A stretch of DNA of 56,852 nt from JBDTVS01 sp040007095 (GTDB taxonomy: Bacteria > Acidobacteriota > Vicinamibacteria > Vicinamibacterales > CAVVIG01): NCBI GenBank assembly GCA_040007095.1, contig JBDTVS010000074.1, positions 1-56,852 on the forward strand, written 5' to 3'. The position numbers and the translations under genes were made by a program. Positions 8,981-21,400 of this stretch are shown here, in pieces. The first letter of the stretch is position 1; the number at the start of each line of letters is the position of its first letter. The notes under the pieces were generated by a model. It did no database searches. It saw only the letters and a program-made list of their open reading frames with translations, and was not told the DNA's origin.

Positions 8981-11437
8981 ATGCCGAGGTGTTGCACCGA
9001 TCGCGTCAAACCATTGGCGACGATTCTCTTCGTGGTTGTCCTGGCGGCGGTCTGCACACCCGTGGCCGCGGCAGCCTCCTCCGTGTACGGGCGGGTCGTC
9101 GATCCGAACGGCATGCCGCTGCCGGGCGTCACCATGACGCTGATACCGTCGACGGTTGGTGACAGCAGCCTGACGACACTCACCGACGAGGCGGGCGCCT
9201 ACCGTGTCGAGGCGGCGCCGGGCCTTTACCGGATCACCGCCGAGCTGGCGGGTTTCGCGCCGGTGAGTCGAGGCGAGTTCGCGCTCGGTGACGCCCCGCT
9301 GTTGATCGAGCTGTCGTTGTCCCTGGCGGCCTTCGGAGAACGCGTCACCGTCATCGCCGCCCCGGCTGTCGCGATGCTGGCGGCTCCCGCGCCCGATGCG
9401 CCCGTCACGATCACCCGCCAGGTGCTCGTCAGCGCGATGCTGCCCAACAGCCAGTACGACGACGTGTTGCCGCTCATGCCGAACGTGATTCGCGGCGCCG
9501 ACGGTTTGATCAGTGTCGCCGGCGCACGCGCGTCGCAAGGCACGCTGCTCGTCAACGGCGTCAACCAGACCGACCCCATCACGGGCGGTGCCGGCGTCAT
9601 GCTGCCGATCGAGGCGGTCGACGCCGTCCAGGTGTACGCCGGCAACTTTCCGGCGGCGTTCGGACGCGCGACCGGGGGGGTCACCTCGGTGGTGACCCAT
9701 GCGGGCGCCGACACCGTGCACGTCGCCGCCAATAGCTTTTTTCCTCGCCTGCTGTTCGCCGACGGCGGCATCCACGGGGTCGAGTTCTGGGAACCGAACG
9801 GCATCGTCAGCGGCCCGTTTGTCACGGGACGCGCGCACTACGAGCAGGCGCTCAGCTACCGTTACGATCGGAACCGGTTCGAGACGCTGTCGGGCCCTCA
9901 GGAAGATCGGTTCACGGCGCTCCTGTCGTGGACGCAGATCGACCTGCAAGTGTCGCCGGGGCACCACCTGACGGCGACGGTATCGGCCGATCCGCAGCAC
10001 ACCGACCGCGCCAACGTCACGGCCTTCACGCCAGCCGAGACGGTCCCGAGCCTCGAGCAGGGTGGCTGGAGCGCGACGTTCGCCGACCGCGCGGTGATCG
10101 GGGACGCATCGACGCTGGAGCTGCGCGGCTCGATGCTCCGCACGAAATTGCGGGTGACGCCGCATGGTGCGGCCGATTACATGCTCGGTCACGATGCGAC
10201 GCATGGCAACTACTTCGACGACCTCTCCCTTGACGGGCAACGAACCGAGCTCGCAGCCGTCTACACGTCGACCGCCGTGCTCCACCACCTTCTCACGATC
10301 GGCGTCTCCGTCGGCCATGCCGCCCTCGACGGCACCGATGCCAGCCGTCCGGTGGATCTGTTGCGCAGCGATGACACACTCAGCCGCCGGATCACGTTTG
10401 GCCCTGCCACGACGGTGGTGGCCTCCACGGCGGAAATCGGCGGCTACGCGCAGGACACCTGGACGGCCGCGTCGTGGATGACCCTCAGCACGGGCGTGCG
10501 GTTCGACCGGGCGACCGCCGCCACCGCAGCGACGGTGCACCCGAGATTCGGCGTGACGATCACCCCTGCGCATCGACGCACGAGTGTGAGTGGCAGCATC
10601 GGACTCTTCGCCGACAAGCTCCAACTCGAGGCGCTGGCCTTCCCGTCGTTCCCTCTCCGATCCGTTCAGCAATTCGACCGCGCGGGGATGCCCGAGGGGC
10701 CGGCATCGGTCTTCGTCAACCGCGTGGATGGGCGGCTTCGCACGCCATCGGCGACCCGATGGGAAGTCGGGATCGACCAACGGTACGAGGCAGGATGGCT
10801 GGCTCACCTGAAATACCAGGAGCGACGCGGCCGCGATGAAGGCGTGGTCACCCCGGTGGGCGACGGCGCGCTGGTGCTCAGCAGCACGGGGGCATCCATC
10901 GCGCGGAGCCTCGAGATCACCGGCGGTTACCGCGCCCCCCGGGCGGGTCACCAGTGGTACGTCTCCTACGTGCGGTCGTCCACGCAGGGGGATCTGAACA
11001 ACGTCGACGCCATCGCCGGGCCGTTCAAAGAATCATTCGTCCAGCCCGATGCGGTGGGACCGTTGCCCACGGACGTCCCGCACCGGCTGCTCGCATGGGC
11101 ACTGATCGCGCTGCCGGCGCGGGTGACCGTGGCGCCGTTCCTGGAGCTCCGTCGTGGCTTTCCGTACTCGGCGATTGATGACGATTGGGTCTACAGCGGC
11201 GCGCGCGACAACTTTCGCCTGCCGTTGGCGGCGTCGTTCGACCTCTACGTCAACACGATTGTGCACCTTCCGCACCGGCTGCCCGACGCGCGCATCGGTC
11301 TCAAGATCTACAACCTCGCCGGACACGTGGCGCGGGACGTGCAGCGCGACATCGCCCGTCCAGACTTCGGGACCACTTACAACTCGCTCCCTCGGGATTT
11401 CTCATTCGTCTTCGAACTCCTCTGGGGTCACCGCTGA
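8981..11437 (+). CDS. TonB-dependent receptor, carboxypeptidase-regulatory-like N-terminus
   Basis: An 818-residue outer-membrane protein. A signal peptide (about 1-32) precedes a carboxypeptidase-regulatory-like beta domain (VYGRVVDPNGMPLPGVTMTL, about 35-115). A plug domain follows (about 130-245: ISVAGARASQGTLLVNGVNQT, IEAVDAVQVYAGNFPAAFGRATGG), then a beta-barrel to the C-terminus. This is the Acidobacteria/Bacteroidetes style of TonB-dependent transporter, where the ligand is hard to predict. It is divergent from the VirJ pair (94 bp apart) and 720 bp upstream of the megasynthetase on the same strand, so it could import a metal complex of the product or be unrelated. The last residues (WGHR) lack the usual terminal aromatic residue. 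Confidence 0.88.
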   Translation: MPRCCTDRVKPLATILFVVVLAAVCTPVAAAASSVYGRVVDPNGMPLPGVTMTLIPSTVGDSSLTTLTDEAGAYRVEAAPGLYRITAELAGFAPVSRGEFALGDAPLLIELSLSLAAFGERVTVIAAPAVAMLAAPAPDAPVTITRQVLVSAMLPNSQYDDVLPLMPNVIRGADGLISVAGARASQGTLLVNGVNQTDPITGGAGVMLPIEAVDAVQVYAGNFPAAFGRATGGVTSVVTHAGADTVHVAANSFFPRLLFADGGIHGVEFWEPNGIVSGPFVTGRAHYEQALSYRYDRNRFETLSGPQEDRFTALLSWTQIDLQVSPGHHLTATVSADPQHTDRANVTAFTPAETVPSLEQGGWSATFADRAVIGDASTLELRGSMLRTKLRVTPHGAADYMLGHDATHGNYFDDLSLDGQRTELAAVYTSTAVLHHLLTIGVSVGHAALDGTDASRPVDLLRSDDTLSRRITFGPATTVVASTAEIGGYAQDTWTAASWMTLSTGVRFDRATAATAATVHPRFGVTITPAHRRTSVSGSIGLFADKLQLEALAFPSFPLRSVQQFDRAGMPEGPASVFVNRVDGRLRTPSATRWEVGIDQRYEAGWLAHLKYQERRGRDEGVVTPVGDGALVLSSTGASIARSLEITGGYRAPRAGHQWYVSYVRSSTQGDLNNVDAIAGPFKESFVQPDAVGPLPTDVPHRLLAWALIALPARVTVAPFLELRRGFPYSAIDDDWVYSGARDNFRLPLAASFDLYVNTIVHLPHRLPDARIGLKIYNLAGHVARDVQRDIARPDFGTTYNSLPRDFSFVFELLWGHR

Positions 11438-12157
11438 ACGGCTCGGCGTTCCCGCACCTCGCACTGGAGATGATCGATGAGACCTGTGGTCTTGTAGCCG
11501 CCAGGAAGGCGCATTCCACAGAACTTCGCGTCCACAAGGCACTCAGCGTCGTGACTGATCGCGCAACTGTTCAGAACGGAACACGGACGCTTTCCTCCGA
11601 CATGACCTCTTCTGTCGCGCATCACGAGGAGTCCTCAGGCGACCTCGATGTGCCGTAGACACCCGCCGAAACACCCTGTGGCCGCCGCACAATGCGGATG
11701 GCAAAGACAATGTCGTCGACAACGATCGGGCTGATCGCAGGCAAGAGAGTCCGCTGTCCTGATCGTGCCGACTGGGCGCATATCGCGCCGCATGTCGAGC
11801 ACGTCGCATCCGTATCTTCATGTTTCGAAGTCAGCGATGACGCATATCCTGACTTGCGCCGGCTTCTCAGATATCGATGTCACATATTGCTATGGTCCGT
11901 CCGTCAAAGAAGGCACTGAGGACGAGGATGGTCCCGAGATCTCGATGCCACCCGCCCACCGGCAAACGGCGACGACTCGGGCGGCGCGGGCGAGCGATCG
12001 ACATGTGGGGCGATTCAGATTCGGGCAAAATTGTACGCAAGGTTTGTCCTCTCCGAAGTGTGATACCCTCCGACGTCGTTGAACAGCTCCGACGACGAGG
12101 ACACCGCGATGTACCGCGTCAGTCCTCAATCATGAGGAGCAGTACTCGATCTGATCA
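11438..12157. other. 720-bp region upstream of the megasynthetase, no clear gene
   Basis: No frame here has recognisable family features. A short plus frame around 11837-11930 (THILTCAGFSDIDVTYCYG) faintly resembles the tail of a SAM methyltransferase, but nothing upstream supports it. The start of the megasynthetase (ATG 12158) has only a distant purine run, GAGGAG at 12134-12139. Any promoter or operator of the large gene should be in this stretch; I cannot mark one. Confidence 0.45.
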
Positions 12158-15100
12158 ATGGACGACAAGCGGCGTGAGCTCGTGCGCCGAATGCTCGAGC
12201 GGCGCGGCATTGTCCTTAAGACGCAGGACCCGATTCCCGTCCGTCCGGATCGGCCGACCGTCTTGTCTCTGCCGCAGCAGCGGCTGTGGTTTCTCCATCA
12301 GCTGCATCCGGACACGTCCGCCTATAACCTGTCCGCCGCGCTGAGGCTGTCGGGGTCGCTCGATGGTCCCGCGCTCGAACGCGCGCTGGCGTCGGTCGTC
12401 GCCCGGCACGACGCCTTGCGCAGCGGATTTCCGAACCTCGACGGCGAAGCCGTCGCCATCGTCCACCCGCACGTCGACCTCGTCGTATCGCACGACGACT
12501 ACGCGGATCTCGATCCACGGGATCGCGAGGCGCGGCTCGGTGGGGTGCTGACGGCGCAGGCGCACGCGCCGTTCGATCTGGCGCAGGTCCCACTCGTGCG
12601 CGCGGCGCTCGTCCGCCTGGCCACTGACGAGCACGTGCTCGCCATCACCGCGCACCACATCGTGTTCGACGGGTGGTCGATTGCGATTCTGATTCGCGAG
12701 CTCGCCGCATACTACGGCGCGGCGATCGGCGGCGCGGCCGCTGACCTCCCGCTGCTGCCGATCGGCTACGCGGACTTCGCCGCGTGGCAGCGCGAGCGTC
12801 GGGCGTCGGGCGCCTGGGAGGCCGATGTGGCGTACTGGACACGCCAACTGGCGGACCTGACGCCCACGATGCTGCCTTCCGATCGCGCGCGCTCCGGCCA
12901 GGCATCGCTGCGCGGGTCGGCCATCAAGTTCGCGCTGCCCGCCGGGCTCGTCGATCGCCTGAGCGACCTCGGTCGCGCGCACGACGCGACGCTGTTCATG
13001 ACGCTGCTCGCTGCCTTCTTTGCATTGCTTGGACGCTACACGCGGCAATCCGACGTCGCCGTCGGCTCTCCCATCGCCGGCCGCGCGCGTGAGGAAGTGG
13101 AAGGGCTGATCGGTCTCGTCGCCAACACGCTCGTGCTGCGCGGCGATCTGTCGGGCAGCCCGTCCTTCCCCGAGTTGCTCCGCCGCGTGCGCACGATGAC
13201 GCTCGACGCGTTCACGCACCAGGACGCGCCGTTCGAGGCGCTCGTCGACCGGCTGCGGCCCGACCGGCGCCTCAGCCAGCAGCCGTTGTTTCAGATCGCG
13301 TTCGCGCTGCAGCACCAGAGTATCGGCGCGCTGGCACTCGCGGGACTCGACGTCTCGGTCGTCGATATTCCCTTGGCGGGATCCAAGTTCGACCTGACGC
13401 TCGCGCTCACTGAAGAGCGCGCGGGCGTCTCGGGCGTGGCCGAGTTCAGTACCGATCTGTTCGACGCCTCGACGATCGAACGCCTCGTCGGCCACTATCG
13501 CACACTGCTCGATGAAGTTGTCGCCAACTCCGATCGACCGATCGCCCGGATTTCGATGCTGTCCCCATCCGAGCGAGCGAGCCTGCTCGGTCACCAGCGT
13601 GGTGGCGTGACGCGACCGGTCGTCACCGGCCTGTTGCACGAGACCTTCGAGCGTCAGGTCCGCGAGCGACCGCATGCCGTGGCCGTGCAGTACGGCGCCG
13701 ACACGCTGACCTACGCGCAGCTGAACGCGCGCGCAAACCAACTGGCGCGGTACCTGCGACGGAAGGGCGTGGCCCCCGAGGATCGGGTGGCCCTGTGCCT
13801 TGATCGGTCGCTCAATCTCGTCGTCGCCATCCTGGCGGTGCTGAAGGCGGGCGGCGCCTACGTGCCGATCGACCCGGTCAACCCCGACGAGCGCATCAAG
13901 CTGATCCTGGAGGACTGCGGCGCGCGCCTGCTGGTGTCCGACCGGACGCTCGAGCATGACGCGGCCGACATCGCGTCCGCGGGCACCGACAATCTCGACA
14001 TCGCTGGTCCGCCGGCCCGGCTCCTCTACATCATCTACACCTCCGGCTCGACCGGGCGCCCAAAGGGGACGCTGATTCAGCACGGCGACGTGCAACGGCT
14101 CTTCACGTCGACGGAGCACTGGTTCGCTTTCGGGCCGGACGATGTGTCGACGTTGTTCCACTCGTTCGGATTCGACAGCTCGGTCTGGGAAATGTGGGGC
14201 GCTCTCCGCTACGGCGGCCGCCTCGTCGTCGTGCCGTATCTGGTGAGCCGGTCGCCTGGGGATTTCTACGAGCTGCTGGCACGCGAGCGCGTCACCGTTC
14301 TCACTCAGACACCGTCGGCATTCCGGCAGCTGATCGATATCGAGGAGCGCAGAGCGGCACCCCTGCCGCTCGCGCTGCGATGGGTGGTCTGCGGCGGCGA
14401 GGCACTCGAGCTCGAGAGCCTGCGACCGTGGCTGGATCGTCACGGCGAGGATCCGCGGCTCGTCAACATGTACGGCATCACGGAAACGACGGTCGTTTCG
14501 ACGTATCGCCGCATCACGCGCCAGGACCTCGAGGCGCGCGCCGGCTCCGTTATCGGTGAGCCGATTCCCGACGTTCGTGTGTACCTGCTCGATGAGTGTC
14601 TCGAGCCGGTGCCGATCGGCGTGACGGGCGAGTTGCTGGTCGGCGGGGCCGGCGTTGCGCGCGGCTACGTGAATCGGCCCGACCTCACCGCAGAGCGGTT
14701 CGTGCCCGATCCGTGTGGCAACGGTGAGCGGCTGTATCGGTCCGGCGATCTTGCCCGGCGGAAGCCGGATGGCGATCTCGAGTTCCTCGGCCGCCTCGAT
14801 CATCAGGTCAAGATTCGCGGCTTCCGCATCGAGCTCGGCGAAATCGAGCACGCGCTCGCATCCCACGAGCACGTGCGCGACGCATTCGTCTTCCCCATTG
14901 ACGAAGGGCAAGCGTCCAATCGCCGGCTCGCCGCCTATGTGACGCCGCGCACGGACCAGCGGCCGCGCGTGTCCGACCTGCGCACGCACCTGCAGTCGCG
15001 GCTGCCCGACTACATGGTGCCGTCAGCCTTCGTCGTGCTCGAGCAGCTGCCCCTGACGCCGAACGGCAAGATCGACCGCCGTGCGCTCCCGGCGCCGGCC

Positions 15101-15400
15101 GCCGAGCGCCAGGACGATGATGTCGCGTTCGAGGCGCCACGACCCGGCGCCGAGCGCATTCTCGCCGACGTCTGGGAAGAGGCACTCGGTGTGGCGCGCA
15201 TCAGCCGTCATGACAACTTCTTCGCGCTGGGCGGCGATTCCATCCGCAGCATCACGGTGCTGGCGCGCGCACGCGACCGCGGCGTCGATGTGCCGCTGCT
15301 GGATCTGTTCAAGCACCAGACGATCGCCGCCATGCTCGACGCGACAGTCCCGGCGCGCGCGCAGGAGCCCGTGACGGCCGCGCCGCCGCTGGCCCTTCTC
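12158..15400 (+). other. Module 1: C1-A1-T1 (starter end)
   Basis: A short helical lead (MDDKRRELVRRMLERRGI) precedes C1, whose HHIVFDG lies at residues 166-172. A1 runs from about residue 492, with its TSGSTG core near 629 and NGKIDR at 969. T1 carries S1028 in LGGDSIRS. The A1 pocket read by alignment to GrsA is D-S-W-T-V-G-M-V-V-K, in the lineage of threonine-type domains (DFWNIGMVH) but different at four positions, so I make no substrate call. A C domain at the very N-terminus usually means lipid starter loading or transfer from another protein. C1 reads more like an LCL than a starter C domain by its SLPQQRLWFLHQL motif. Confidence 0.85.
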
Positions 15401-18400
15401 GACGAAGACGCTCGGGCCGCGCTCGCCGCCCGAGGCGGCACCATCGAGGATGCGTATCCGCTTACTCGCCTGCAACAGGGGATGCTGTTTCAGAGCGCGT
15501 TCACGAACGCCTCGACGATGTATCACAACGTCTTGAGCGTTCGGCTGCGGCTCCGGTTCGAGGACGCGCCGTTCCGAGCTACGGTGGGGCGCCTGATTGC
15601 GCGGCATCCCGCCCTGCGTACGTCGCTTCACCCGACCGGCTTCGCGCAGCCATTGCAGATCGTGCACCAGTCCATCGCGCCATTGATCACGATCGAGGAT
15701 CTTCGCGCGCTGCCCGAGCCTCAGCAGTCGGCCGACATCGACGCGTTCCTGCACCGCGAGCGTCATCAGCGGTTCGACTGGACCAACCCGCCGCTGTTCA
15801 GGCTCAGCGTCCATCGTCGTCGCGACGATCAGATTCAGCTGACGCTCTCCGAGCACCACGCGATCCTCGACGGCTGGAGCAGCGCGACGATGCTCATGGA
15901 GCTGATGACGGACTATCTGGGCGCCGTCGGCGTCGTCGAGCCGGCGGCCCTGGAGCCGCCCCGCGCGCGTTTCGCCGATGGCGTCAGGCTCGAGCGCGAG
16001 GCGCTCGCGGACGACACGATGTTGCGGTTCTGGCGCGCGCGCCTCGAGGGGGCCGCGCCGGCTCCCCTTCCCGCCCTGGGTCGAGAGACGAACACTGGCG
16101 AGGCCGGCAGCCGCGTGCACGAGACGTTGCTCGACGCGGACATCGTCCGCGCACTCGACGGCCTCGCGCAGCGCCAGCGGGTGCCGTTCCGCTCGACACT
16201 GCTGGCCGCTCACGCGTTCGTCGTAAGCCTGCTGGGCTCGCACACCGACATGGTCACCGGGCTCGTGGTGCACACCCGCCCCGAGTCGCCCGACAGCGAG
16301 CGTGTGCTCGGGTTGTTCCTCAACACCGTCCCGCTCCGCGTCGACATCAGCGGCGCGAACTGGCGCGAGTTCCTGGCGCGGGTGTTCGACGCCGAGCGGG
16401 CGCTGCTGCCGTACCGCGCGTTCCCGATGGCGGAGATTCAGCGCGCGCTCGGCGGCGCGCCGCTGTTCCACACCGCGTTCAACTACACGCATTTTCATAC
16501 CTACGATCGGCTCGCGCAGACGGACGGGCTCGAGGTGCTCGATGCGCATGGCTGGGGAGAGAACGAGTTCCCTCTCGCGGCGAGCTTCTCGAGGGACGCG
16601 ACCACCGGCGCCGTCCGGCTGTCGCTCGCATGTGCCGCGCCGGTCGACCCCGACGTGCTCGAGCGGGTGTCCGGATGGTACGCGCGGACCATCGAGGCGA
16701 TTGCCACGAGGCCGGACGAAGTCTGCGGGCGGTTCTCGCCACTCACCGAGAGCGAGCGGGCGCTGCTCGAGCGTCGGGCGCACACCACGCCAGTCGCGTC
16801 GCCGGGGCCGGCCGCGCACGAACGGATCGCGGCGTACGCGCAGTCGCAGCCGGACGCGGCTGCCGTCGTGCTGGACGGTGTGCTCGACGGCGGTCACCTC
16901 ACCTACGCCGACCTGGATCGCCGGTCAACAGACCTGGCTGCCTCGCTGCGCGCGCGCGGCGTCGGGCCCGAAGTCTGCGTCGCGCTGCACGGACCCGCGT
17001 CGCCGGACCTCGTGGTCGCGATGCTGGCCGTTTGGAAGGCCGGCGGCGCCTTCGTCCCGCTCGACCCGGCGTATCCCGCCGACCGAATCGCTTTCATCCT
17101 GAACGACGTGGCGCCGGCCGCGGTCCTTGGTCCAAAATCCTGGTCGATCGAGACCCGCCCTCCGACCACTGGCGCGCGCGGTGACGCGAGGCTCGAGTCG
17201 GGGCCGGTGGATGCGCTCGACCGGCTCGCCTACGTCATCTATACCTCCGGCTCGACCGGCACGCCCAAAGGCGTGATGGTCACGCACCGCGGCGTGCGCA
17301 ATCTGCTCGATGCCCAAGTCCCACGGTTCGGGCTGACGCCAGCGAGCCGCGTGCTGCAATTCGCGGCAGTCGGGTTCGATGCGGCGATTTCGGAGATCTT
17401 CACCACACTGGCCGCCGGCGCCCGGTTGGTGCTGGCGTCGCGTGACGATCTGCGCGTGCCAGCGCGCGTGCATCGTCTGCTACGCGAGCATGCCATCACC
17501 ACGGTCACGCTGCCGCCGGCGCTGCTCGCGGCGCTGTCAGCCGATGACCTGCCCAGCCTGACGATCGTCGTCTCCGCCGGCGACGTGTGCCGCGAGGACG
17601 TCGTCCGCCGCTGGTCGAGCGGCCGTCGCCTGCTCAACGCCTACGGTCCGACGGAGACCACGGTCTGCGCCACGATGACCGGCGCGCTCGGGGAGTCCGA
17701 CCACCCGCCGCCGATCGGCCGACCGCTCGAAAACCTCGACGTGTGGGTGCTCGATCCCTTCCTCGGCCTGACGCCTGTCGGTGTCGTGGGCGAGTTGTGC
17801 GTCGGCGGCGACAGCGTGGCGCGCGGCTACTTCGGACGTCCGGATCTCACCGCCGAGCGCTTCGTGCCGCATCCGTGGAGCGAGACGCCCGGCGCGCGCC
17901 TCTATCGGACCGGCGACCTCGTCCGCTGGCGCGACGATGGTCAGCTCGAGTTTCTCGGCCGGCGCGATCATCAGGTGAAGATTCGCGGCGTCCGTATCGA
18001 GCTCGGCGAAATAGAAGCGGCGCTTCGCACCTGTCCGGGCGTGGGCGAAGGCCTGGTCCTGATGCGGGCGGATGATCCCGATGACGTGCGGCTCGTTGCC
18101 TACGTCCAGCGCGAGCCGGATCGTGAGATCGATGTCGCCGCTGCGCGCGCCGCCCTCGCCAGGCGATTGCCCGAGCACATGATTCCGGCGCAGTTCGTGC
18201 TGCTCGACGAATTTCCGCGCCTGCCAGGTGGCAAACCCGATCGAGCCCGGCTGCCGCACCCGACCGAGGAGCGGCCCGACGTCCGGGCGGTGTTCGACGC
18301 GCCGAAGGGCGATCTCGAAGACACGATCGCTGCCCTGTGGCGAGACGTGCTGAAGGTCGACCGTGTCGGCGCGAACGACAACTTCTTCGACCTCGGCGGC

Positions 18401-21400
18401 CATTCGCTGCTTGTGGTGCAGCTCGCCGGAAGGCTGCAGGAGACGCTCGGATGCGAGCTCGCGCTCGTCGACCTGTTCGCCTATCCCACCGTACGTGCGC
18501 TCGCGCGTCACCTCGCCGGCGACGGCCCCGCCAGCGCAGGTGAGGCTCCCACCCCGTCCAAGGCGATCGACGAGCGACCAAGGGCGATTGCCATATCGTC
18601 AGACGTCGCCATTGTCGGCATGGCGGGCCGGTTTCCCGGGGCGCGCACTATCGACGAGCTCTGGCGCAATCTCGCGTCCGGCGTGGAATCGATTTCGCGC
18701 TTCTCCGACGAGGAGGCGATCGCGAACGGCGCCGACCCAGCGCTCGTGCGGGATCCGCGCTACGTCAAGGCCGGCGGCGTGCTCGACGATGTCGAGCTGT
18801 TCGACGCGTCGTTCTTCGGCTACACGCCACGCGAGGCGGAGGTGATGGACCCGCAGCAGCGCGTCTTCCTTGAGTGCGCCTGGGAGGCGCTCGAGGAGGC
18901 CGGGTACGACTCAGAGCGTGATCGCCGGCGCATCGGCGTGTACGCCGGCATGAGCGCGAATACCTACTTGCTCTCGAACCTGATCTCCAGGCCGCGGACG
19001 TTGGAGGCGATCGGGGTCGCCCAGGCCGCCATCGCGAACCTGCACGATCACCTTGCCACACGCGTGTCGTACAAGCTCGATCTGCGCGGACCGAGCTTCA
19101 CCGTTCAGACTGCCTGCTCGACGTCTCTCGTCGCGGTGCACGTCGCGTGCCGGGCACTCGTGAACGGCGAGTGCGACATGGCGCTCGCGGGCGGCGTGTC
19201 GATTGGCGTGCCTCAGAAGGGCGGCTACCTGTATGTCGACGGCGGGACGCAGTCGCCGGACGGCCATTGCCGGGCGTTCGACGCGGATGCGAAGGGCATC
19301 GTGGGCGGCAGCGGCGCCGGCGCCATCGTACTCAAGCGGCTGGCGGATGCCGTGGCAGACGGCGACCGCGTGCTCGCGGTCGTCAAGGGCACGGCCATCA
19401 ACAACGACGGCGCTTCAAAAGTTGGCTACACCGCCCCGAGCGTCGAGGGCCAGTCGGACGTTATCTCGAGCGCACTGCAGACAGCGGGTGTCGACCCCGC
19501 GACCATCAGCTACATCGAGGCGCACGGCACGGCAACGGCGATCGGCGACCCCATCGAGGTCACGGCGCTCGCGCGCGTCTTTCCGCGGTCGCTCGGCGTC
19601 TCGATCGGAATCGGATCGGTCAAGACCAATGTCGGTCACCTCGACGCCGCCGCGGGCATTGCCGGCCTGATCAAGACCGTCTTGGCCCTGAGGCACCGGC
19701 AGCTCCCTCCGAGCCTGCACTTCACGCGGCCGAATCCCCACATCGACTTCACCGCCACGCCCTTCTTCGTCGTCGATCGGCTGCGCGCCTGGACGGCATC
19801 GTCATCCGTGCCGCGCCGCGCGGGCGTGAGCAGTTTCGGCATCGGCGGAACCAACGCGCATGTCGTTCTCGAAGAAGCGGCGCCGGTCGCCACGATCGCG
19901 GAGCCGGACAGGCCCCAGCTGTACACGCTGTCCGCCCGCACCCCGGCAGCGCTCGAGCAGGCGCAGTCGCGCCTCGCCGCGCATCTCGAGGCCCATCCGG
20001 ATCTGCCGCACAGCGACATCGCCTGGACGCTGCAGGTCGGCCGGCGCGCGTTTCCGGTGCGCCTGACGGTGGTCGCGCGATCACCCCACGATGCCATCGA
20101 CCGGATTCGCGCGGTCTCGGCGCCAACCGTCGAGACCGCGATCGATCGCCCACCGCCCTGCGCGTTCCTGTTTCCCGGCCAGGGGTCGCAGTACCCGCGC
20201 ATGGCGCATTCGCTGGCTGTGCGGTACCCAACCTTCCGTGACGCGCTCGCCCGATGCGCCGCGGCGATGACCTCGCTCGACGTGGACCTGCTCGACCTCC
20301 TGGACGACGAGGGCGACCGCGCCGCCCTTCGCCTGCAGCAGACACAGTACGCGCAGCCGGCACTGTTTGCCGTCGAGTACGCGCTGTCTTCGCTGCTGAT
20401 GGGGGTCGGGATTAGACCGGCGACGCTCCTCGGTCACAGTCTCGGCGAGTACGTCGCCGCCTGCCTCGCAGGCGTCTTCACGGTCGAGGACGCCGCGGCG
20501 CTCGTCGCCGAGCGCGGGCGGCTGATGAGCGACGCGCCCCGCGGCGCCATGCTGGCAGTGATGCTTCCGGAAGCCGAGGCGCGCGCCTGGGTGACTGCGG
20601 ACATTTCGCTCGCCGCCGTGAACGGCCCCCAGGCCTGTGTGCTTGCCGGCAGCATCGATGAGATCGACCGGCTCGATCGACAGTTCGACGCTCTCCGAAT
20701 CGTGCGATCGCGGCTGCGAACCTCGCACGCCTTCCACTCACACCTGATGGACGGGGTCGTGGATCGTTTCGCGGAGGCCGTCGCGGCTCGTCCGCGATCC
20801 GCACCGGCCATCCCGTTCGTATCCAACGTGACCGGGCGCTGGATCGATCCGGGCGATGCTGTCGATCCGCGGTACTGGGCGAGGCAACTCCGCGAGACGG
20901 TCCGCTTCGGCGACGGCGTGAAGGCGTTGACCTCCACCGCCTCGCGCGCGATCGAGGTCGGTCCCGGATCGGCGCTCACCGCCCTGGCGCAGCAGACGAC
21001 GAGAGAGATTCGCACGTTGGTGACACTGCCGACGGCGGAGGCGACTGTCGCCGCGGACGAGTTCTTCCTCACCGCGATCGGACGCCTGTGGACGGAGGGA
21101 GCAGTGATCGACTGGCCGCGGCTGCACGAAGGCGGTCGCCGGCATCGGGTGGCCCTGCCCACCTACCCGTTCGAGCGGAAGCGACACTGGATCGAGCGAT
21201 CAGAGGACTACCCGGCCGCGCGCCAGACCTCATCGATGGCCGGCGCAGAGGGGCCGCGCTCAGCCCGCCGTTCCCGCAGGACCTGCGCGCGCAGGTCCCC
21301 GGCGGCGCGTCGCAAGGCGTTGACGGGCGTACCGGCGACCACCGACGTCGAACATCTTGTCCTCGGCCTCTGGCGCGAGCTGCTCGGCCACGACGACCTG

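Noticed and set aside
11765..12082. Possible methyltransferase tail (AGFSDIDVTYCYG) upstream of the megasynthetase
   Set aside because: Only about 20 residues look family-like, no SAM-binding motif lies upstream in any frame, and the resemblance is weak.
12155..14989. 944-residue open frame antisense to module 1 of the megasynthetase
   Set aside because: Arginine- and histidine-rich translation without family features; it mirrors the codon bias of the sense gene. Similar antisense frames at 5542-7179, 8669-10951, 15023-16897 and 45695-47023 are rejected for the same reason.
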